DNA of 64,000 nt, taken from the NCBI GenBank assembly GCA_900539185.1, contig UQBG01000006.1, forward strand, positions 1-64,000. The letters run 5' to 3'. Source of the stretch: an uncultured Clostridium sp. Lineage in GTDB: Bacteria > Bacillota > Clostridia > Lachnospirales > Lachnospiraceae. Made by a program: the position numbers and the translations under genes. A model generated the notes under the pieces. That model did not search any database, was not told where the DNA came from, and saw nothing but the letters and a program-made list of their open reading frames with translations. Of this stretch, positions 1 through 8,463 are shown piece after piece; the stretch's first letter is position 1, and every line of letters begins with the position of its first letter.

Positions 1-9
1 TCCCCACCT

Positions 10-1818
10 TTACTTCCTGCCTGCCATTACAAAGTACACACTACCGCACAGAACCAGCATTCCGAATACCAGCATCGGCAGTGCCTGATCTCCGGTAACC
101 GGAGATGTCTGCTTTTCCATTTTAGCCCCGGCTACCAGTGTCGGATGTTCGTTCGCCTCTGCCATCTGTGCAGTCGTACTCTCTGTATTCTCTGTTGTCT
201 CCTCTGAATGTTCTTCCGTTGTTGTCTCCGGTATTCTTGCATTCGGCACAGAAATACGCACATGCTCTCCCTGCTTCCGGATCTCAAATACATATTTCTG
301 TTCGTCTGACTGATAGTTCTCCGGTGCTTTCTGCTCTATCATATAGTATGTTCCATACGGAAGCTTTTTTACTAAGATTTCTCCATGTATATCGGTTGTA
401 TATGTACCGATACACCGGTTTGTTGATTCATCATAAAGTAAAAACACCGCTCCTTCCAATGATTTCCCGGTCTCTTTGTCCTGTTTCACAAGCGTTGCCT
501 CTCCATAGATCCTTGCATTTTTCACCTGTATCACCTGTGTCTGCTCCGTAACTGTAAACATTACATCCTCTGTGACCTCATACCCCTCCGGAGCGGACAC
601 CTCATGGATCCGGTATGTATGTCCCATACGCAGATTTTCTATCTTATAGGTGTCTTCCGTTGTTGTCCACTCACCTAACAGTGTTTCTTCTTCATATAAC
701 TGTAGTTGAACACCGGATAACCGGGTTTCATTTTCCGCATCCAGCTTTTCTACCAGAACCTCCGGTGCCGGCTGTGTATACACCTTCAGATAACTTACCA
801 GCTCCGACGGATTCCCTCCGGCATAGTAAACCAGATCCTGCGGCTGACTCTTGTTTGATAGATACCAGAGGGAACCTCCCGGTACCGTCTTCTGCCATGT
901 CAGTGTCCGAACCGAACCGGCAGTAAATGGTTCCTGACTGCGGATCAGAACCGATTGTCCATCTTCGGCAGGGATTCCCTGTTCATTACACCGGATGCAC
1001 TCCAGCCCAACTGCATCGGTCAGTTGGTACTGATCCAGATGACCTTCGGTATCTGTCACGATCGTCTCATACGCATCGGTTTCTCCGTTATAAACCAGTT
1101 CTACCTCCGGCGCCTGTTCCGCAATCCCGGCACCAAATCCCAGAATATCTTCCGCATGCTCCAGAACCGAGCGAATCCTCTCACACTCCTGCTGATTTCC
1201 CCAGCCTGCCTGACAGGTTCTTACCACGCCTTCCCAGGTGATTCCGCCCGTTGCTCCGCTTCCCGGTCGTCCTGAATACTGATCAATACAGTACCAGATC
1301 ATCAACTGGGTAGAATTATAGAGACGAAAATTATCCATCGTGCAGGCACCTGTATTCCGTACATTATATCCACCTTCTCCATCTCTCGGCGCATATTTTA
1401 CCGCTGCCGTTCCCAGAACCTGCGCTATCTTTTTCTTCTGCTGCTCATTCAGCCTCTGATAGGCTTCCTCCGAGCATACCTCGATCAGATTTCCACTCGA
1501 TAATGCAGAACCATACTGGATGCAAAATACCGTATTCACATTTTCATCCCGAAGATAGATAATCTGCGGTGCCCGTATTCCTCCATCCGACTGTGCGTAA
1601 TAAATCGTCATCGGTGCAGATGATGCACTGCCATCCGCTCCCCATATATTCAGGCAAGACACCTTATTTCCGCTGGCCACACGCATAATCGACTTGCTAT
1701 GCGAATTCTCTGTCTTCGTTGTTTCATTGCTTCGAACATGCCAGAAGCTTAGCCCTGCCAGCACCAACACTCCCAGTACCATCCAAAGTACTGCCTTTCC
1801 ACATACTTTTTTCTTCAT
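10..1818 (-). CDS. Thioester-domain, CnaB-repeat cell-wall-anchored surface protein (adhesin)
   Basis: Seen, numbering from the chosen ATG (602 aa): an N-terminal membrane/signal segment at about 8-27, then a TQXA-type thioester domain. Its reactive Cys lies in FCIQYG (about C99) and its partner Gln in STQLMIW (about Q171). Two SpaA/CnaB-like beta domains follow, with isopeptide-type Lys (VEKLDAE, LVKQDKETGK) and E-box segments (HEVSAPEGY, IEQKAPENY). A Thr/Glu-rich stalk leads to a sorting signal SPVTGD, a hydrophobic stretch and a basic tail. Known: thioester domains in Gram-positive adhesins form covalent bonds with host or surface ligands, and SPxTG resembles the clostridial sortase B site. 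No sortase gene lies in the window. The ATG at 1818 has AAAGGA 7 nt upstream; an in-frame GTG at 1839 has no good site. Function as an adhesin is inferred from architecture; the ligand is unknown. Confidence 0.88.
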   Translation of the reverse strand: MKKKVCGKAVLWMVLGVLVLAGLSFWHVRSNETTKTENSHSKSIMRVASGNKVSCLNIWGADGSASSAPMTIYYAQSDGGIRAPQIIYLRDENVNTVFCIQYGSALSSGNLIEVCSEEAYQRLNEQQKKKIAQVLGTAAVKYAPRDGEGGYNVRNTGACTMDNFRLYNSTQLMIWYCIDQYSGRPGSGATGGITWEGVVRTCQAGWGNQQECERIRSVLEHAEDILGFGAGIAEQAPEVELVYNGETDAYETIVTDTEGHLDQYQLTDAVGLECIRCNEQGIPAEDGQSVLIRSQEPFTAGSVRTLTWQKTVPGGSLWYLSNKSQPQDLVYYAGGNPSELVSYLKVYTQPAPEVLVEKLDAENETRLSGVQLQLYEEETLLGEWTTTEDTYKIENLRMGHTYRIHEVSAPEGYEVTEDVMFTVTEQTQVIQVKNARIYGEATLVKQDKETGKSLEGAVFLLYDESTNRCIGTYTTDIHGEILVKKLPYGTYYMIEQKAPENYQSDEQKYVFEIRKQGEHVRISVPNARIPETTTEEHSEETTENTESTTAQMAEANEHPTLVAGAKMEKQTSPVTGDQALPMLVFGMLVLCGSVYFVMAGRK

Positions 1819-1863
1819 ATCTATTTCCTTTCTATTCACTTTTCACATCTGTTTGTTGAATGT

Positions 1864-1904
1864 TTGGAGAATCTCCAGAAACACGATTATTTTTGCAAAA
1901 ATAA
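1864..1904 (-). promoter_or_regulatory. Structured 5' leader of the adhesin gene
   Basis: Two near-perfect palindromes sit in the leader: an 18-nt one at 1887-1904 (TTATTTTTG / CAAAAATAA) and a 13-nt one at 1865-1877 (TGGAGA / TCTCCA). Upstream of them is a short GACTCATGGGTC stem. I do not recognise a known riboswitch; the c-di-GMP (GEMM) consensus is not present. Confidence 0.3.
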
Positions 1905-1942
1905 AAGGCCCATAAGCCAATCCAAGATTGACCCATGAGTCT

Positions 1943-1970
1943 ATTATACATCATTTTATTAATTTGTAAA
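1943..1970 (-). promoter_or_regulatory. Promoter of the thioester adhesin gene
   Basis: On the minus strand, TTTACA is followed after 16 bp by TATAAT. It lies 125 nt upstream of the adhesin start, leaving a leader with several short palindromes (1864-1904). Confidence 0.55.
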
Positions 1971-2054
1971 TATTTTTTTGATTTTTGTTTCCGGCATTGT
2001 AAATTTGTTCTATTTTAAAATCCAAATTGCTTCACTAACGCTTATAGCGTTCAA

Positions 2055-2624
2055 TTACATAACTGCACGATGACGGAAAAATCGGATCCGATATTCCGAC
2101 TGCCGTTCATTAAACAGTGCAAACATCTGATAGGATACCTGCTCTGTAATATTCACGATATACTGGCAGTCCAACTCTACCGTTGGCTGCTGTACAATAT
2201 ATTCCTCATGAAGTTCTCGCAGGTACTGCATGAGATCTCCCTGTTCTTCATATGCTTTCGAACGATTCCACTGTCCGATCAACTGCTGCCGCAGATAATG
2301 CATCTGCCGCTTTTCAAAAGCGCAATGCTCCTTCAGGCTATAATCAAAGCACTCATTATGGGGTGCCGTAAAATAGTCTGCCAGATAATGTGTGATATAT
2401 CCCAGCCGATATGCGGAAACCAGATTCCAGCAACCATTCTCCTCCAGCTTCTCCAAGCGTTTCTCCACTCGATGAGCGGTCGTTGTATATGCATGTCCCT
2501 GTGCCATAGATCGAATCATAAAATCCGGTGCCACACTGCCGATCTTAAACATCAGCTCTATCATCGGTCTGTTATTCTTGCGTAGCAGATAATCTGCCAG
2601 CCGCCAATGGCTCTTCTTTCTCAT
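2055..2624 (-). CDS. Zinc-dependent phospholipase C family protein
   Basis: A 189-aa protein with no signal peptide. It is rich in His and Asp in the pattern of the zinc-dependent phospholipase C / S1-P1 fold: W7 near the N-terminus, GSVAPDF, HAYTTTAHR and the family hallmark HYLADYFTAPHN at about 116-127. The fold normally binds a tri-zinc centre and cleaves phosphodiester bonds. The Clostridia proteins of this size and without a signal peptide are uncharacterised, so the substrate is unknown. The start is set by GGAGG 7 nt upstream. It has its own promoter and is divergent from trpS. Confidence 0.72.
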   Translation of the reverse strand: MRKKSHWRLADYLLRKNNRPMIELMFKIGSVAPDFMIRSMAQGHAYTTTAHRVEKRLEKLEENGCWNLVSAYRLGYITHYLADYFTAPHNECFDYSLKEHCAFEKRQMHYLRQQLIGQWNRSKAYEEQGDLMQYLRELHEEYIVQQPTVELDCQYIVNITEQVSYQMFALFNERQSEYRIRFFRHRAVM

Positions 2625-2663
2625 ATAATTCCTCCAATATACGTTTCCTGTACCCTGGTTCTT

Positions 2664-2692
2664 AGTATAGTTTTTTTACTGAAAAAAGTCTA
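2664..2692 (-). promoter_or_regulatory. Promoter of the phospholipase C-like gene
   Basis: Minus strand TAGACT, 17 bp, TATACT, about 40 nt upstream of the start at 2624. Confidence 0.5.
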
Positions 2693-2794
2693 TGCTTTTC
2701 ACAGAATTTTTTAATATATTTTTTATAATTTTTCCCCATTTTTTACATACACTTCTTCCGCCTGTCTCCCCCCTCGCTCTTCCCCCCCTTTCCC

Positions 2795-2823
2795 TTGACA
2801 TACCTGTGGATTCCTCTTATAAT
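2795..2823 (+). promoter_or_regulatory. Promoter of trpS-pgsA
   Basis: Consensus TTGACA at 2795-2800, 17-bp spacer and consensus TATAAT at 2818-2823, only 34 nt before the trpS ATG. This leaves no room for a T-box leader, which many Firmicute aminoacyl-tRNA synthetase genes have. A C-rich pyrimidine tract lies just upstream (2757-2794). Confidence 0.85.
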
Positions 2824-2857
2824 CGAGGATATACTAATAAATAAGTGAGGATTTACT

Positions 2858-3943
2858 ATGAGCAAAATCATTTTGACCGGCGACCGTCCTACCGGCAAAT
2901 TACACCTGGGACACTATGTAGGTTCCCTTAAACGGCGGGTAGAGCTTCAGAATTCCGGCGAATATGATAAAATCTTTATTATGATTGCAGATGCACAGGC
3001 TCTGACCGACAACGCGGATAACCCGGATAAGATTCGGGAAAATATTATAGAAGTTGCTCTGGACTACTTATCCTGCGGTCTGGATCCGGCAAAGTCCCAT
3101 CTGTTCATTCAGTCTCAGGTACCGGAACTAACAGAATTATCTTTTTACTATATGAATCTGGTAACTGTATCCAGACTGCAGAGAAATCCAACCGTTAAGT
3201 CTGAGATTCAGATGCGAAACTTTGAAACCAGTATTCCGGTTGGTTTCTTTACCTATCCGATCAGTCAGGCTGCAGATATTACAGCTTTTAACGCAACCAC
3301 TGTTCCGGTCGGTGAGGATCAGCTCCCAATGCTGGAGCAGGCCAGAGAGATCGTACGAAAATTTAATGCCGTATACGGTGATACCTTAGTAGAACCGGAA
3401 GCTCTGATTCCTAAGAACTCGATCTGCTCACGTCTTCCGGGTACTGACGGCAAGGCTAAAATGAGTAAGTCTCTGGGGAACTGCATCTATCTGTCCGATT
3501 CCGAAGAGGATGTAAAACAAAAGGTATTCAGTATGTATACCGATCCAAATCATATAAAGGTATCCGATCCGGGCAGTCTGGACGGCAACTCTGTCTTTAC
3601 TTATCTGGATGCATTTGCAACCGATGAGGACTTCGTGGAATTCTTGCCGGAATATAAGAATCTGGATGAACTAAAAGCTCATTACCAGAGAGGTGGTCTG
3701 GGCGACATGAAGGTAAAGCGGTTCTTAAATGCCGTGATTCAGAAGGAGTTAGCTCCGATCCGGGCAAGAAGAAAGGAACTGGAGAAGGATATCCCTGCTG
3801 TATATCGGATTTTACAGGAAGGCAGCATCATTGCTGAGCAGGAAGCTGCAAAGACTCTGGCAAAGGTCAAGGCTGCTATGCGGATCAACTACTTTGATGA
3901 CGAAGCCCTCATTCAGGCACAGCAGGAAAAGTTCAACTCATAG
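2858..3943 (+). CDS. trpS: Tryptophanyl-tRNA synthetase
   Basis: A 361-aa class Ic aminoacyl-tRNA synthetase that charges tRNA-Trp in the cytoplasm. Seen: the HIGH-type signature in [13 protein letters not shown] (residues 11-23), the KMSKS loop in [10 protein letters not shown] at about residue 200, and the Rossmann-fold stretch [10 protein letters not shown] typical of TrpRS. Length is slightly above the usual 330-350 because of a longer C-terminal helical tail. The start is preceded by GTGAGG at about 8 nt. pgsA follows after 20 nt with no terminator, so the two are probably cotranscribed from the strong promoter at 2795. Identification is secure. Confidence 0.96.
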   Translation: MSKIILTGDRPTGKLHLGHYVGSLKRRVELQNSGEYDKIFIMIADAQALTDNADNPDKIRENIIEVALDYLSCGLDPAKSHLFIQSQVPELTELSFYYMNLVTVSRLQRNPTVKSEIQMRNFETSIPVGFFTYPISQAADITAFNATTVPVGEDQLPMLEQAREIVRKFNAVYGDTLVEPEALIPKNSICSRLPGTDGKAKMSKSLGNCIYLSDSEEDVKQKVFSMYTDPNHIKVSDPGSLDGNSVFTYLDAFATDEDFVEFLPEYKNLDELKAHYQRGGLGDMKVKRFLNAVIQKELAPIRARRKELEKDIPAVYRILQEGSIIAEQEAAKTLAKVKAAMRINYFDDEALIQAQQEKFNS

Positions 3944-3963
3944 TATATAGATAGAGGATTAAT

Positions 3964-4620
3964 ATGGATAATCATACAGGTACATCCCCATATGAGGATA
4001 AGATTATAACAATTCCAAATTTATTAAGCATCTTTCGTATTTTACTTCTTCCGGTGTTTGTGTATCTGTATCTGAAAGCAGATACCGGCTGGGAGTTCTT
4101 TCGTGCAACACTGGTGCTGGCTGTTTCGGCACTGACCGATCTCTTTGACGGAAAGATTGCAAGAAAGTTCAATATGATATCCAGACTCGGCAAAGTGCTG
4201 GATCCGATTGCAGATAAGCTGACCCATATTACGATTGCCTTTTGCTTGTGCTGGCAATATCCACAGATGATCTATGTTTTGATCCTTCTGGTTATTAAAG
4301 AGCTCAGTATGATGTTTATGGCACTCTACGGAACCTTTCGAAAAAATAAGAAGGTATGGGATTCCGCCCAGTGGTTTGGTAAGGTTTCCACCACGATCGT
4401 ATTTGTTGTCTTCATCGTTTTGGTTTTATTCCCAGGTATGCCTGTAAAGGTTGCCAACATCCTGATGATCATCTGTTTTGTTGGTTTAACCGGCAGTCTG
4501 ATTTTGTATATTCGAATGTTCTGGCGTTTGAATTCCAAGCGATATGCCGAGAAGCTGGAAGCAAAAGAACACGAGGCCTCCAAAGAAGCCCCGGCAGATG
4601 CTGTATCTGATCAGAAATAA
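3964..4620 (+). CDS. pgsA: CDP-diacylglycerol--glycerol-3-phosphate 3-phosphatidyltransferase
   Basis: A 218-aa integral membrane enzyme that makes phosphatidylglycerophosphate, the first step to phosphatidylglycerol and cardiolipin. Seen: the full CDP-alcohol phosphatidyltransferase motif D-x2-DG-x2-AR-x8-G-x3-D-x3-D from residue 59 (DLFDGKIAR ... GKVLDPIAD), followed by several hydrophobic helices. The C-terminus is a hydrophilic Lys/Glu/Ala tail. The start has GAGG 6-8 nt upstream. It is the second gene after trpS. Its terminator lies inside the 3' end of the convergent dus gene. A different alcohol substrate cannot be excluded by motif alone, but length and context favour PgsA. Confidence 0.9.
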   Translation: MDNHTGTSPYEDKIITIPNLLSIFRILLLPVFVYLYLKADTGWEFFRATLVLAVSALTDLFDGKIARKFNMISRLGKVLDPIADKLTHITIAFCLCWQYPQMIYVLILLVIKELSMMFMALYGTFRKNKKVWDSAQWFGKVSTTIVFVVFIVLVLFPGMPVKVANILMIICFVGLTGSLILYIRMFWRLNSKRYAEKLEAKEHEASKEAPADAVSDQK

Positions 4621-4640
4621 TCATACATATCCATCTTATA

Positions 4641-5615
4641 TTATGCACATGGTGGCTGATATCCGACTTCGGGTGTCAGCCTTTTTGTTTGAAATAACCG
4701 TCCTACTGCTACCTGATAGTCTCTATAGTGTGTTGCCTTTCGAATCTGCTTCAACTCCCGATCCGCATCTTCAAAGATCGTTCCCCAGTAGTTCCATAGC
4801 TCTTTCATCTTAAAGAGCGTATTCCGCTCTCCAAACTCATGCTCCTGATAGCTGTTCATCACATCATCGTGAAGTACCCTTAGTTCCGCTGCCGTCAGTT
4901 CTGTTTCCCCTTTCAGGACTCTGGCCAATGCCGGATTTGCCAGCAGCCCTCGACCCAGCATGATACTCGTCAGTGCATCCTCCTGCCGATACCGTTCCAT
5001 AACAGACTGATAGTCCTCCTTCGTAAAAATATTGCCGTTATAACAGACCTTATGCCCTAAATGCAGGGTTTCTTCAAATGCACTCTGTCTCGTCTGCCCT
5101 TTATAGAAATCGCTCCGATATCTGGGATGTACGATCAGTTCTGCGATTGGAAATGCTGCAAATATCTGCAGAAGTTCCTGATAATCCTCCTCCGGTGTCA
5201 TTCCCAGTCTGGTCTTTACCGATATACGAGCCTGGTACGTCTCGGAGAAAACAGCCTCAAAGAACTGTCTCAACTTCTCGTGATCCACCAGCATCCCGGC
5301 ACCCTTTCCCTTAGACACAACCGTTCCGGACGGACAGCCCAGATTCAGATTCACTTCCTGATATCCATACGCCTCCAGTGCATGTACTGCTCGTTTGAAT
5401 CCATCCGCACTGCAGGTAAGCACCTGTGGTACCAATGGAATCCCCGGATTATTCTCAGGAAGAATATCTCGTTCCTCCTTCGGTGCCAGTACCCGCTTCT
5501 GATTCGGCTGAAGAAACGGAGCATAGACCTTATCGACATCCGGAAAATGCCGCCAATATGCATTTCTGTAAATATAACCGGTAACTCCCTCCATGGGTGC
5601 CAGATATAATTCCAT
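4641..5615 (-). CDS. tRNA-dihydrouridine synthase
   Basis: A 324-aa FMN-dependent enzyme that reduces uridines in the D-loop of tRNA. Seen: the N-terminal barrel start YLAPMEGVTG, the catalytic Cys in NLNLGCPSGTVVSKGKGAGM (about residue 93), the phosphate-binding ISVKTRLGM, a conserved ELIVHPRYR, and MLGRGLLANP near the C-terminal half. This is the Dus family proper; which subfamily (DusA/B/C or the Firmicute Dus) is not decidable by eye. The 3' end overlaps the pgsA terminator. It is the last gene of a minus-strand run that begins with the alanine symporter at 8280. Confidence 0.92.
   Translation of the reverse strand: MELYLAPMEGVTGYIYRNAYWRHFPDVDKVYAPFLQPNQKRVLAPKEERDILPENNPGIPLVPQVLTCSADGFKRAVHALEAYGYQEVNLNLGCPSGTVVSKGKGAGMLVDHEKLRQFFEAVFSETYQARISVKTRLGMTPEEDYQELLQIFAAFPIAELIVHPRYRSDFYKGQTRQSAFEETLHLGHKVCYNGNIFTKEDYQSVMERYRQEDALTSIMLGRGLLANPALARVLKGETELTAAELRVLHDDVMNSYQEHEFGERNTLFKMKELWNYWGTIFEDADRELKQIRKATHYRDYQVAVGRLFQTKRLTPEVGYQPPCA
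4654..4682 (+). terminator. Terminator of trpS-pgsA, inside the 3' end of dus
   Basis: A 12-bp stem, allowing G-U pairs (GGCTGATATCCG / CGGGTGTCAGCC), with loop ACTT, followed on the plus strand by TTTTTG. It lies within the last codons of the convergent dus gene, so the Dus C-terminal residues are encoded by terminator DNA. Confidence 0.75.
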
Positions 5616-5618
5616 ATT

Positions 5619-5880
5619 TTATTCCTCTTCTTTTTCCTTCACGATATGCTCCGGCTTCAGTCCCGCTGCCCTTGTCATTGGACGCCACAACAGGAGATTA
5701 AACAATGCCACCGCACGGCCTACCCCCAGCATGGCTACCAGTGTTCCAATCCCGATTGCCAGAATCACCATTCCTGCCAGATAAATCAAAAACCGTATGA
5801 CCTGTGTCTTTTTGGTGCTTTTCTTTCTCCTGCGTGTACTTCTTCTTTCCCTGTCTCTGTATTCATTTTCTACGTTCCAT
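5619..5880 (-). CDS. Putative small basic membrane protein with an apparent 5' frameshift
   Basis: Between the methyltransferase and dus an open frame runs from 5927 to a stop at 5619 without any in-frame ATG before 5771. It encodes a very basic stretch (RRSTRRRKKSTKKT), one hydrophobic helix (FLIYLAGMVILAIGIG) and a tail ending HIVKEKEEE. An ATG at 5880 reads MERRK then stops at an A4 run; losing one A there would join it to this frame as MERRNEYRD. So it is either a small protein of 50 aa starting at 5771, a frameshifted or slippery gene of about 87 aa, or one with an unusual start. The stop lies 3 nt before the dus start, which fits translational coupling. I do not recognise the family. 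Confidence 0.35.
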
Positions 5881-5902
5881 CTTCCTCTTCTGTCTATTCC
5901 GT

Positions 5903-6727
5903 CTATCTTATCCGGGCTTTCTGCTCCTCACGCCGCAGTATATCCAGTGTATGTGCACCGGCACCGATCAGATCCTGCCTCTCACAGGTTGCCAGATGAT
6001 ACTGCATAAAGTATTCAAAGGTTTCATCTTCCATCTGATTCAGTGTCGGACGTATATAGTTTGCCGGCCCGTCCGGTGACAGGATCTGCACTCGTTTCAA
6101 CCCGACCTGCCGATTCAGTGCATCGATATCCTCTATCCTGACATAATCATATAGATTCTCCGGATGCGAGATGCTATGAAAGTCCTCAGTCAGACGCCCA
6201 TCCCTCATACACTCCGCGATATGCTCTTCTTTAAATGCATACGTCAGTACACAATACTCATTCATGCAATATGCTACCAAAATATACCCGCCGGGTTTTG
6301 TCACCCGCCGAGCTTCTGAAAGTGCTTTTACTTTGTCATCAAATGAAAATAAATGATACATCGGACCAAATAACAACGTCAGATCAAACTGTTCGGAATC
6401 CAGTTTTTTCAGATTCAACGCATTCCCCTGCATTGCTTTTACCGTGCTTCCCTTTTTCTTCAGAATACCAAGATTATACTTTACCAGCTCTACAGCCGTC
6501 ACATCATAGCCTTCCTCTGCCAATGCTACGGAATACTTTCCGGTTCCTGCCCCGATATCCAGGATCCGGAGCTCAGACGGAGCCTTTCCTTCCTGCTCCA
6601 TCTGCTCCAAATACTTGTGAATATAGACCATCGACGTACGAAACTCGACCTGACCATACCGGGAATTCAATCTCTTTTCCTCGTTAAACTTATTATAATA
6701 CCGTTCCAGTTCCGTCATCTCTTTCAT
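5903..6727 (-). CDS. Class I SAM-dependent methyltransferase
   Basis: A 274-aa protein. Seen: the SAM-binding glycine motif LRILDIGAGTGKYS at about 54-67, the acidic motif II residue in VTAVEL, and the later FDLTLLFGPMYHL and TKPGGYILVAYC motifs of the Rossmann methyltransferase fold. The substrate cannot be read from sequence. The C-terminal half (ENLYDYVRIEDIDAL, GAGAHTLDILR) resembles the small-molecule or ubiquinone/menaquinone-type methyltransferase-domain proteins common in Clostridia. It follows the alanine symporter by 14 nt and probably shares its mRNA. Confidence 0.85.
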   Translation of the reverse strand: MKEMTELERYYNKFNEEKRLNSRYGQVEFRTSMVYIHKYLEQMEQEGKAPSELRILDIGAGTGKYSVALAEEGYDVTAVELVKYNLGILKKKGSTVKAMQGNALNLKKLDSEQFDLTLLFGPMYHLFSFDDKVKALSEARRVTKPGGYILVAYCMNEYCVLTYAFKEEHIAECMRDGRLTEDFHSISHPENLYDYVRIEDIDALNRQVGLKRVQILSPDGPANYIRPTLNQMEDETFEYFMQYHLATCERQDLIGAGAHTLDILRREEQKARIR

Positions 6728-6741
6728 GAAATTAACCTCTA

Positions 6742-8280
6742 TCAGCCCTGTGCCTTCTGTTGTTCTTCCTGTTCTTCTTTTTCCTCTTCTTTTCCTTCTT
6801 CATAGCCCTTCAGCATCCGGAAGAAGGTCTTTGTCTCCTTTACTACCACACCACTCAATGCAAACAATGCGATCATATTCGGAATCGCCATCAGTCCATT
6901 GAAGATATCTGCAATCGTCCATACAGCTGCTACTGTCATATATGGTCCGATAAAGACGGCCAGAATATATAACCAACGATAAACCAATATGCCCTTCTTC
7001 TTACCACCGAACAGATACTCCAGACAACGCTCTGAGTAGTAATCCCAACCCAGAATTGTAGTAAATGCAAAGAATACCAGACACAGCATAAGAATGAATG
7101 ATGTTACCCGCTCCGGAAGGAATGGGATACCGACATTAAATGCATAACTCGTAACCTGAACACCCTGCAGGCCTTCTACCTGCCATGCGCCGGTCAGTAC
7201 AATCGCCAGACCGGTCATCGTACAGATCACAATCGTATCAATAAAGGTACCGGTCATAGATACCAGACCCTGACGAACCGGCTCCTTTGTCTTCGCTGCC
7301 GCTGCTGCGATCGGTGCAGAACCAAGTCCTGCCTCATTTGAGAAGATACCTCTTGCAATACCCTTCTGCATTGCAATCAACATCGTTCCGACGATACCAC
7401 CGGTTATAGCTTTAGGATTAAATGCTCCCTGCACAATCGTTGCAACCGCTGCCGGAATGGCAGTTACATTACATACTAAAAGGATTACGCAAAACAGTAC
7501 ATACATAATCGCCATAAACGGAACAACCGCCTGCGACACCTTAGAGATTCTCTTTACACCACCGATCAGCACGGCTGCCACACAGATACTTAAGATCAGG
7601 GATGCGATAATAACCGTCCAGGAATAGTTGCCCAGAAACGGGATATCTACAGACCATGTATTACTCGGATCAAAAAATGAGTTTACTGCAGATGAGATAC
7701 CATTTACCTGTGAGAAGGTACCGATACCAAATAAGCCTACACAGACGCCAAAGAATGCAAATAGCTTTGCCAGCCACTTCCACTTTGATCCCATGCCACG
7801 CTCTATGTAATAGAATGGTCCACCCAATGCATGATTATCTTTATCGATCACTCGATACTTCACTGCCAGAAGACCTTCCGAATACTTTGTTGCCATTCCG
7901 AAGAATGCCGCAACCTCCATCCAGAACAATGATCCCGGTCCACCTGCTGCAATCGCAGTTGCAACACCTACGATATTACCGGTTCCGATCGTTGCCGATA
8001 ACGCTGTACACAATGCACCAAAGGATGTGATCTCTCCATGTCCGTCTTCCTCGTTCTTTACCATATATTTCAGTGCCAAAGGAAGTCTCCGCATCTGTAA
8101 CAGGCCCAGCCGAACCGTCAGGTATATACCACCTGCCAAAATCAGTACGATCAAAGGAACGCCCCACACAATAGAATCAATCTTATCCAGTAACGCATTA
8201 AACATCTTCCAGATCAGATCCGGGACGCTATCGGCTGCATACTCGACCATCAGCTTACTTACATTTAATAACCATGCCAT
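6742..8280 (-). CDS. Sodium:alanine symporter family protein (AGCS)
   Basis: A 512-aa polytopic membrane protein with about 11 hydrophobic helices. It matches the AGCS family, which imports alanine or glycine with Na+. Seen: GTGNIVGVATAIAAGGPGSLFWM, typical of the first core helices, the signature IFSNEAGLGSAPIAAAAA, and LGWDYYSERCLEYLFG before the last helices. The C-terminus is a Glu/Gln-rich charged tail (KGYEEGKEEEKEEQ), which is unusual and may be cytoplasmic. The start has AGGAG about 11 nt upstream; an in-frame ATG 10 codons later is possible. First gene of the run symporter-methyltransferase-small ORF-dus. Confidence 0.93.
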   Translation of the reverse strand: MAWLLNVSKLMVEYAADSVPDLIWKMFNALLDKIDSIVWGVPLIVLILAGGIYLTVRLGLLQMRRLPLALKYMVKNEEDGHGEITSFGALCTALSATIGTGNIVGVATAIAAGGPGSLFWMEVAAFFGMATKYSEGLLAVKYRVIDKDNHALGGPFYYIERGMGSKWKWLAKLFAFFGVCVGLFGIGTFSQVNGISSAVNSFFDPSNTWSVDIPFLGNYSWTVIIASLILSICVAAVLIGGVKRISKVSQAVVPFMAIMYVLFCVILLVCNVTAIPAAVATIVQGAFNPKAITGGIVGTMLIAMQKGIARGIFSNEAGLGSAPIAAAAAKTKEPVRQGLVSMTGTFIDTIVICTMTGLAIVLTGAWQVEGLQGVQVTSYAFNVGIPFLPERVTSFILMLCLVFFAFTTILGWDYYSERCLEYLFGGKKKGILVYRWLYILAVFIGPYMTVAAVWTIADIFNGLMAIPNMIALFALSGVVVKETKTFFRMLKGYEEGKEEEKEEQEEQQKAQG

Positions 8281-8330
8281 CTTCTCTGCTCTCCTCGCTT
8301 TTGTTCATTCATTTAAAACACAATAGATTA

Positions 8331-8359
8331 AGGTTAGCACACAGGCTGTAACATGTCAA
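8331..8359 (-). promoter_or_regulatory. Promoter of the alanine symporter gene
   Basis: Minus strand TTGACA (8354-8359), 17 bp, TAACCT (8331-8336). It is back to back with the plus-strand promoter at 8380. Confidence 0.65.
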
Positions 8360-8379
8360 GAATCTGCCTGCCTGAGTTA

Positions 8380-8408
8380 TTGACAAACATTCGTAAATCT
8401 GCTATGCT
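8380..8408 (+). promoter_or_regulatory. Promoter of the DUF2975-regulator-ABC exporter operon
   Basis: TTGACA (8380-8385), 17 bp, TATGCT (8403-8408). A perfect palindrome begins 3 nt after the -10 box, at the expected transcription start. Confidence 0.8.
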
Positions 8409-8410
8409 CA

Positions 8411-8431
8411 ATTTAATGATAAACATTAAAT
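8411..8431. promoter_or_regulatory. Palindromic operator at the exporter operon promoter
   Basis: Perfect 8-bp arms ATTTAATG and CATTAAAT separated by ATAAA, placed over the predicted transcription start. The operon's own small HTH protein (9222-9470) is the obvious candidate binder; that is inference. Confidence 0.6.
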
Positions 8432-8463
8432 TTTTATCGTTTTATGAAGGAGGAACACATTTT

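Noticed and set aside
138..1915. Several plus-strand open frames over the adhesin gene
   Set aside because: Proline/serine/leucine-rich antisense shadows without ribosome sites; the minus frame has clear domains. The same applies to many other frames opposite long genes.
1819..1960. c-di-GMP riboswitch in the adhesin leader
   Set aside because: Would suit an adhesin gene, but the conserved GEMM core sequence is absent; only simple palindromes are seen.
2625..2857. T-box riboswitch upstream of trpS
   Set aside because: The consensus promoter ends only 34 nt before the ATG and no specifier stem or T-box sequence is visible.
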